Made by a program: the position numbers and the translations under genes. Source: an uncultured Lachnospiraceae bacterium (GTDB lineage Bacteria > Bacillota_A > Clostridia > Lachnospirales > Lachnospiraceae). Taken from it: a stretch of 6,306 nucleotides of DNA. Numbering within the stretch: the stretch's first letter is position 1; each line of letters opens with the position of its first letter. Under the pieces are notes generated by a model that saw only the letters and a list, made by a program, of their open reading frames with translations, was not told where the DNA came from and did no database searches. Positions 1 through 3,845 of this stretch are shown one piece after another. The stretch lies in the NCBI GenBank assembly GCA_910587905.1, contig CAJUOF010000239.1:1-6306 (forward strand), in the 5' to 3' direction.

Positions 1-466
1 CCGTCAGACCGGCGGCTTTGACCGGTTCCCCGACATTCTTATGATGGACGGCGGAAAGGGGCAGGTCTCCGTGGCCAAGCAGGTTCTCGAAAAGCTGGGT
101 CTTGCCATTCCCGTCTGCGGCATGGTCAAGGACGACGCCCACAGGACCAGAGCCCTCTATTTTGAGGGGCGGGAGCTGCCCCTGGACCGGAGAGGCGAGG
201 GCTTTAAGCTTCTCACCAGGATTCAGGACGAGGCCCACCGGTTTGCCATCGAATACCACAGAAGTCTTAGGGGAAAGGATCAGGTCCACTCCGTCCTGGA
301 GGATATCAGGGGAATCGGGCCGGCCAGGAGGAAGGCGCTCATGCGCACCTTCGGGACCATGGAGAAGCTCCGGGAGGCCACCCTGGAGGAGCTCTCCGAG
401 GTTCCCCAGATGAATGAGCGGGCTGCCGAGTCCGTCTACGAGTTTCTGCACAAGAACGGTTCTTAA
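1..466 (+). CDS. uvrC: UvrABC system protein C, C-terminal part (5' end outside window)
   Basis: UvrC is the nuclease subunit of cytoplasmic UvrABC nucleotide excision repair; it cuts the damaged strand on both sides of the lesion after UvrB loads. The frame is open from base 2 and gives 154 residues, so the GIY-YIG domain (3' incision) and the UvrB-binding region lie upstream of the window. Visible is the end of the RNase H-like endonuclease domain (5' incision). It has the MDGGKGQ motif, whose Asp (bases 47-49) is a family catalytic residue, then KDDAHRT, then DEAHRFA, whose His (236-238) completes the active site. The rest is the tandem helix-hairpin-helix DNA-binding domain. Its first hairpin is GIGP (about 311-322); the second reads VPQMNERAA and lacks the usual G-x-G. 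The gene ends at TAA 464-466. No convincing terminator follows, so readthrough towards hprK is possible. The identification is secure. Confidence 0.96.
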   Translation, partial: RQTGGFDRFPDILMMDGGKGQVSVAKQVLEKLGLAIPVCGMVKDDAHRTRALYFEGRELPLDRRGEGFKLLTRIQDEAHRFAIEYHRSLRGKDQVHSVLEDIRGIGPARRKALMRTFGTMEKLREATLEELSEVPQMNERAAESVYEFLHKNGS

Positions 467-488
467 GTTCCCGCATTTCGGAATGTCC

Positions 489-517
489 TTGCGCTTCCCC
501 CCGTCCTGTGTTAGTAT
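489..517 (+). promoter_or_regulatory. Possible sigma-A promoter for hprK-murB
   Basis: TTGCGC (489-494) and TAGTAT (512-517) are separated by 17 bases in the gap between uvrC and hprK. The -35 matches TTGACA at 3 of 6 positions and the -10 matches TATAAT at 4 of 6. The sequence GTGTTAGTATAC around the -10 resembles common clostridial -10 regions, and a shifted TATACA (515-520) is an alternative reading. The 143-base gap and the absence of a closer candidate make a promoter here reasonable. It would give a leader of about 85-90 bases before hprK. The call rests on pattern and position only. Confidence 0.4.
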
Positions 518-548
518 ACAAAGGAGAAAACGGCCGCAGGGCCGCAGA

Positions 549-573
549 ACTCCGGGGACGAGGGCTCCGGAGT
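549..573 (+). promoter_or_regulatory. Hairpin in the hprK leader
   Basis: ACTCCGGGG (549-557) can pair with CTCCGGAGT (565-573), giving a 9-bp stem with one G-U pair and a 7-base loop. No T-run follows, so it does not look like an intrinsic terminator. It lies 21 bases upstream of the hprK ribosome binding site and downstream of the possible promoter. It could affect mRNA stability or be incidental; no known riboswitch or T-box pattern is recognisable. Confidence 0.35.
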
Positions 574-596
574 ATTGAGAACGTGTATTTGGAAAG

Positions 597-605
597 AGGG
601 AGGAG
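597..605 (+). promoter_or_regulatory. Ribosome binding site that sets the hprK start
   Basis: AGGGAGGAG ends 4 bases before ATG 610-612. It decides the start codon: an in-frame GTG at 508 would add 34 residues of Arg/Gly-rich sequence unlike any HprK N-terminus and has no comparable site at the right distance. An AGGAG at 522-526 has no start codon near it. Confidence 0.75.
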
Positions 606-609
606 CCGT

Positions 610-1560
610 ATGAACAGCACACCGGTGGTGAAACTGAAAAAATTCATTGATACTCTTGGTCTGGAGAATCTGACGCCGGAGATTGACATTTCACAGATCA
701 AGATCGTCCATCCGGACATCAACCGGCCGGCGCTGCAGTTGGCGGGATTTTTCGATCATTTCAGCCATGAGAGGGTCCAGATCATCGGCAATGTGGAGCA
801 TGCCTACACCTGCAGTATGTGCAGGGATGCAAAGTTAAACACATACAGCGAGATTTTCCGGCATAAGATTCCTTGTCTGGCTTATGCGAGAAATTTAAAG
901 CCGGACGACGACATCAGGGAGCTGGCGGTTCAATATGGCATTCCTCTTCTCTCCACGTCGAAGATGACGTCGGATTTGATGGCGGAGACCATCCGCTGGC
1001 TGAAGGTGCAGCTTGCCCCCTGCATCAGCATTCACGGCGTCCTGGTGGACGTATTCGGCGAGGGCGTGCTGATTATGGGCGAGAGCGGGATTGGAAAGAG
1101 CGAGGCGGCTTTGGAGCTGATCAAGAGAGGCCACCGCCTGGTGACGGACGACGTGGTGGAGATCAGCAAGGTCAGCGACGTGACCCTGGTGGGGACGGCA
1201 CCGGACATCACGAGGCACATGATCGAGCTTCGTGGCATCGGGATTTTGGACGTGAAGGCCCTGTTCGGCGCCGAGAGTGTCAAGAACACCCAGAGCATCG
1301 ACCTGGTCATCAATCTGGAGGACTGGGACCGGGACAAGGAGTACGACCGGCTGGGCATGGACGAACAGTATGCGGAGTTCCTGGGGATCAAGGTGGTGTG
1401 CCACAACATTCCCATCCGTCCGGGCCGCAATCTGGCCGTCATCGTGGAATCGGCCGCAGTCAATTACCGCCAGAAAAAGATGGGCTACAATGCGGCCCAG
1501 GAGCTTTACAACCGGGTTCAGAGGAACCTGATGCGCAGCCAGACGGAAGACGAGGAATGA
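610..1560 (+). CDS. hprK: HPr kinase/phosphorylase
   Basis: This bifunctional cytoplasmic enzyme phosphorylates Ser46 of HPr and Crh using ATP or pyrophosphate and removes the phosphate by phosphorolysis. In Firmicutes it reports glycolytic state to CcpA-dependent carbon catabolite regulation. From ATG 610 the protein is 316 residues, close to the roughly 310 usual for the family. Residues 1-130 form the N-terminal domain. The kinase core has His142 in IHGVLVDV, the P-loop GESGIGKS at 157-164 and Asp180-Asp181 in LVTDDVVEI, the presumed catalytic pair. It continues with LRGIGILDV at 207-215 and the HprK signature IPIRPGRNLAV at 267-277, with Arg270. All expected motifs are present, so the enzyme should be active. 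murB follows 76 bases downstream with no promoter seen between, suggesting co-transcription. A protein substrate candidate, the crh-like gene, lies about 2 kb downstream. Confidence 0.97.
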   Translation: MNSTPVVKLKKFIDTLGLENLTPEIDISQIKIVHPDINRPALQLAGFFDHFSHERVQIIGNVEHAYTCSMCRDAKLNTYSEIFRHKIPCLAYARNLKPDDDIRELAVQYGIPLLSTSKMTSDLMAETIRWLKVQLAPCISIHGVLVDVFGEGVLIMGESGIGKSEAALELIKRGHRLVTDDVVEISKVSDVTLVGTAPDITRHMIELRGIGILDVKALFGAESVKNTQSIDLVINLEDWDRDKEYDRLGMDEQYAEFLGIKVVCHNIPIRPGRNLAVIVESAAVNYRQKKMGYNAAQELYNRVQRNLMRSQTEDEE

Positions 1561-1607
1561 GCAGGGGACAAAAGCCGGAGAACACCAATGACAGCGGAAA
1601 AAAATGA
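1557..1607 (+). other. Very short reading frame filling the hprK-murB gap (doubtful gene)
   Basis: ATG 1557-1559 overlaps the hprK stop codon as ATGA and opens 16 codons (MSRGQKPENTNDSGKK) ending at TGA 1605-1607. GGAAG and GAGGA lie just upstream inside hprK, so coupled translation is conceivable. The peptide is hydrophilic and low in complexity, with no recognisable family. The gap then continues with an A-rich stretch up to the murB ribosome binding site. It may be only spacer sequence, or what is left of a gene lost between hprK and murB. Confidence 0.12.
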
Positions 1608-1636
1608 AAAAATAGAGAGTCAAAGGCGGGAATGAG

Positions 1637-2554
1637 ATGGATTTGTTTACTGACAGGCTGAGGGAATTGTCGGGGAGTGTCTGTTTTGATGAACCCATGA
1701 AGAAGCATACAACCTTCCAGGTGGGAGGGCCGGCAGAGGTGTTCGTGACTCCGCAGACAGTCTCAGAGATGGCGTCTGTCGTCCGTCTGTGCAGGGAGTT
1801 TGGAAAGCCCTACTTCATACTGGGAAACGGCAGCAATCTATTGGTCAGCGATGAGGGATACCGGGGCGTGGTGATCCACGTGGGTCATGCCTTTGAGGAG
1901 ATTCGCATCGAGGAAAGCCGGATTTTTGCGGGAGCCGGGGCTGCCCTTGCCAGAATGGCGGCGAAGGCACGTGATGCCTCTCTTTCCGGCCTGGAGTTTG
2001 CTTCCGGGATACCGGGAACCGTGGGAGGTGCCCTGGTCATGAATGCGGGGGCATACGGCGGGGAGATGGCGCAGGTGGTATGTGGGGCCACTGTATTGAC
2101 GAAAAACGGAGAAGAAAAGCGGCTGGACCGTGCCATGTTACAGATGGGTTATCGGAAAAGCTGTATTCTTCCTATGGAATATATCGTGACGGAAGTAGAG
2201 CTTGCGCTTGAGCCAGGTGACAAAGGACAGATTTGTTTGAAAATGGAAGAGCTTGCGGTAAGGCGAAAGGAAAAGCAGCCGTTAGAATATCCCAGTGCGG
2301 GAAGCACCTTTAAACGGCCGGAAGGTTTTTTTGCAGGCAAGCTGGTCATGGATGCCGGGCTTCGAGGCTTTTCCGTGGGAGGCGCCTGCGTATCGGAAAA
2401 GCACTGTGGCTTTGTGGTGAACAAAGGCGGCGCTTCGGCGACGGATATTTTAGAACTTTGCAGGCAGGTCCGAGGGCAGGTATTAAAAAAATTTGGTGTC
2501 GCCCTGGAGCTTGAGATTCGGCTTCTGGGCGAGTTTGAACATCCTTATAGTTGA
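1637..2554 (+). CDS. murB: UDP-N-acetylmuramate dehydrogenase (UDP-N-acetylenolpyruvoylglucosamine reductase)
   Basis: MurB is a cytoplasmic FAD enzyme that uses NADPH to reduce UDP-GlcNAc-enolpyruvate to UDP-MurNAc, the second committed step of peptidoglycan precursor synthesis. The 305-residue protein matches the type II (Bacillus/Staphylococcus-like) MurB length. The FAD-binding domain shows TTFQVGGPAEV at 25-35, GNGSNLL at 63-69 and the glycine-rich SGIPGTVGGAL at 123-133, followed by NAGAYGGE. Catalytic candidates are Arg173 in GYRKS, Ser223 in AGSTFKRP (proton donor to the enolpyruvyl carbanion) and Glu293 in LEIRLLG. The start ATG 1637 is preceded by a modest AAAGGCGGG site 6 bases upstream; an ATG at 1632 is out of frame. 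It appears to sit in an operon with hprK. Its stop codon lies inside the promoter for the next genes. The identification is secure. Confidence 0.97.
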   Translation: MDLFTDRLRELSGSVCFDEPMKKHTTFQVGGPAEVFVTPQTVSEMASVVRLCREFGKPYFILGNGSNLLVSDEGYRGVVIHVGHAFEEIRIEESRIFAGAGAALARMAAKARDASLSGLEFASGIPGTVGGALVMNAGAYGGEMAQVVCGATVLTKNGEEKRLDRAMLQMGYRKSCILPMEYIVTEVELALEPGDKGQICLKMEELAVRRKEKQPLEYPSAGSTFKRPEGFFAGKLVMDAGLRGFSVGGACVSEKHCGFVVNKGGASATDILELCRQVRGQVLKKFGVALELEIRLLGEFEHPYS

Positions 2555-2579
2555 CAATCCCCGCTTATGATGTTATAAC
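2551..2579 (+). promoter_or_regulatory. Strong extended -10 sigma-A promoter for whiA, crh-like gene and dnaE
   Basis: TTGACA (2551-2556, 6 of 6 consensus) is followed after exactly 17 bases by TATAAC (2574-2579, 5 of 6). TG at 2571-2572 sits one base before the -10, the extended -10 arrangement. The -35 overlaps the murB stop codon TGA 2552-2554. Transcription would begin near 2585-2587, leaving a leader of under 20 bases that still includes the whiA ribosome binding site at 2592-2598. No hairpin terminator separates murB from whiA, so readthrough from upstream may add to it. Confidence 0.8.
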
Positions 2580-2602
2580 AGGAAGAGGTTTGAGGTGAGC
2601 CC

Positions 2603-3535
2603 ATGTCTTTTTCATCAGAGGTGAAGGAGGAGCTTTCCCGTCAGGTGAGCAGTGCCAGGCATTGTCAGATTGCGGAGGCGGCAGCCATATTCCGCATGTG
2701 CGGCCAGGCGTCTGCGGACGGAAAACGGCTGCTCTTAAGGATTGAGAATCCGATTGTCGGAAAAAAGTTCTCAGTTCTTCTGAAACGGGCTTTTGGAATT
2801 GATCTTCGCAGGGTCGGAAAAGAGGGCTCTTCCCTGTTACTCATAGAGGGAAAAGAAGCAGAGGGATTTTTACAGACCATCAAGCTTCTGGGCGAAGACG
2901 GGAGACCGGAAGACCGCAAGGATTTTATAAGCAGCATGGTGGTACAGAATTCCTGCTGCAAACAGGCCTTTATTCGGGGGGCGTTTCTGGCAGGCGGCTC
3001 CATCAGCAATCCTCAGAAGTCCTATCATTTTGAGATTGTCTGCGACAATGAGGAAAAGGCGAAGCAACTGCAGAGCTTGATTGGGGCGTTTGATCTTGAA
3101 GCCAAGATTGTGCTTCGCAAGCGCTATTATGTGCTTTATATAAAAGAAGGAAATCAAATTGTGGATATGCTGGGGATTATGGGGGCCAACGTGGCACTCA
3201 TGGAGCTGGAAAATGTCCGCATTCTCAGAGAAATGAGAGGCAGTGTCAACCGGAAGGTGAACTGTGAAACAGCCAATATTAACAAAACGGTATCCGCTGC
3301 CGTAGAGCAGATGAATGATATATTATATATCCGCGACAACATTGGATTTGACAGGCTTCCGGAAGGGCTGGAGGAGATTGCCCTTGCCCGCTTGGAGCAG
3401 CCGGAGGCGACTTTAAAGGAGCTGGGCGACTCCCTGACTCCGCCGGTGGGAAAATCCGGTGTCAATCATCGTTTGCGGAAACTCAAAGAATTGGCAAGAT
3501 CGCTGAGGGATAATGACGAGGAGGAGAGTCTATGA
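2603..3535 (+). CDS. whiA: DNA-binding protein WhiA
   Basis: WhiA is a Gram-positive DNA-binding protein. In Streptomyces it activates sporulation-septation genes; in Bacillus (YvcL) it is linked to Z-ring formation and chromosome segregation. The 310-residue product has the typical start MSFSSEVKEEL and an N-terminal region with LAGLIDADG homing-endonuclease fold. Its RGAFLAGGSI segment at 125-134 corresponds to the LAGLIDADG motif without nuclease activity expected. The conserved NCETANINKT follows at 220-229. The C-terminal helix-turn-helix domain covers about 252-302 (EATLKELGDSL, then GKSGVNHRLRKL). The start ATG 2603 is supported by GAGGTGA (2592-2598), a 7-base match to the 16S anti-Shine-Dalgarno sequence. 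It is probably the first gene of its transcription unit and overlaps the next gene by 4 bases (ATGA), indicating translational coupling. In many relatives rapZ and sometimes yvcK precede it; neither is present here. Confidence 0.96.
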   Translation: MSFSSEVKEELSRQVSSARHCQIAEAAAIFRMCGQASADGKRLLLRIENPIVGKKFSVLLKRAFGIDLRRVGKEGSSLLLIEGKEAEGFLQTIKLLGEDGRPEDRKDFISSMVVQNSCCKQAFIRGAFLAGGSISNPQKSYHFEIVCDNEEKAKQLQSLIGAFDLEAKIVLRKRYYVLYIKEGNQIVDMLGIMGANVALMELENVRILREMRGSVNRKVNCETANINKTVSAAVEQMNDILYIRDNIGFDRLPEGLEEIALARLEQPEATLKELGDSLTPPVGKSGVNHRLRKLKELARSLRDNDEEESL

Positions 3536-3789
3536 TCACAAAAAAGATAGCCGTTGGGATCTCGGAAGGCCTGGAGGCCCGTCCGGTGGCGATGTTGGTG
3601 CAGATGGCCAGCCAGTATGAGAGCAGCATTTACATTGAGGATGAGTCCAGGAAGGTAAATGCGAAGAGCATCATGGGAATGATGGCTCTCGGCCTCGGGA
3701 GCGGGGCCAATGTGCAGCTTACGGTGAGCGGTGAGGACGAGGAAAAAGCCGCGGCGGCCATTGAGAAATATCTGGTGAGCAAGTCATAG
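3532..3789 (+). CDS. crh: HPr-family regulatory protein with Glu15 in place of His15 (Crh-like)
   Basis: The 85-residue protein spans the whole HPr fold and has the Ser46 region VNAKSIMG (42-49) intact, with Ser46 encoded by AGC 3667-3669. This is the site phosphorylated by HprK, followed by the hydrophobic IMGMM patch that HprK and CcpA contact. The active-site loop reads GLEARP instead of GLHARP: residue 15 is Glu (GAG 3574-3576). Without His15 it cannot accept phosphate from PEP-dependent Enzyme I, so a role as sugar phosphocarrier is not expected. Bacillus Crh has the same design (Gln15, Ser46, 85 residues) and is also encoded directly after whiA. I therefore infer a catabolite-regulation cofactor for CcpA that is modified by HprK, and the symbol means Crh-like. 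The ATG overlaps the whiA stop; GAGGAGGAG (3518-3526) is a strong ribosome binding site. An automated annotation would probably say HPr family phosphocarrier protein. Confidence 0.9.
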   Translation: MITKKIAVGISEGLEARPVAMLVQMASQYESSIYIEDESRKVNAKSIMGMMALGLGSGANVQLTVSGEDEEKAAAAIEKYLVSKS

Positions 3790-3797
3790 GAAGAATG

Positions 3798-3827
3798 GAA
3801 TCCCCCGCAGGAAACTGCGGGGGATTC
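3798..3827 (+). terminator. Perfect 13-bp hairpin with GAAA loop between the crh-like gene and dnaE; terminator or attenuator role uncertain
   Basis: GAATCCCCCGCAG (3798-3810) and CTGCGGGGGATTC (3815-3827) are perfectly complementary and enclose a GAAA (GNRA) tetraloop. The hairpin starts 8 bases after the TAG stop of the crh-like gene and ends 8 bases before the dnaE ribosome binding site. The sequence after it (GTAGAAATGG) has no T-run, so it is not a classical intrinsic terminator. It may protect the upstream mRNA 3' end, slow polymerase, or reduce dnaE expression relative to the crh-like gene. The structure is certain from sequence; the function is inferred. Confidence 0.55.
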
Positions 3828-3845
3828 GTAGAAATGGAGGAAAAC

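Noticed and set aside
470..488. Small inverted repeat CATT-TCGG-AATG after uvrC as a terminator
   Set aside because: The stem is only 4-5 bp and no T-run follows; too weak to call.
508..609. GTG-started N-terminal extension of 34 codons on hprK
   Set aside because: The extension is Arg/Gly-rich, unlike HprK N-termini, overlaps the leader hairpin, and lacks a properly spaced ribosome binding site; ATG 610 has a strong one and gives the family length.
873..1607. 244-codon plus-strand frame within hprK
   Set aside because: Out-of-frame shadow rich in Gly, Arg and Gln; only its last 16 codons lie beyond hprK and these are treated separately.
895..1698. 267-codon open frame on the minus strand across hprK
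   Set aside because: It is a shadow of a GC-rich gene on the other strand, with no recognisable domain and low-complexity composition; it also overlaps the clear hprK and murB starts.
3317..3331. AT-rich inverted repeat GATATA-TTA-TATATC in whiA
   Set aside because: It encodes the conserved NDILYIRDN stretch of WhiA, so coding constraint explains it.
2603..3535. Homing endonuclease or selfish element because of the LAGLIDADG-like fold
   Set aside because: The full length, start, NCETAN motif and C-terminal helix-turn-helix identify WhiA, a domesticated regulator at its usual location.
3760..3788. Promoter for dnaE: TTGAGA, 17 bases, TCATAG
   Set aside because: The -35 is good but the -10 matches only 2 of 6 positions and includes the stop codon of the crh-like gene; no other support.
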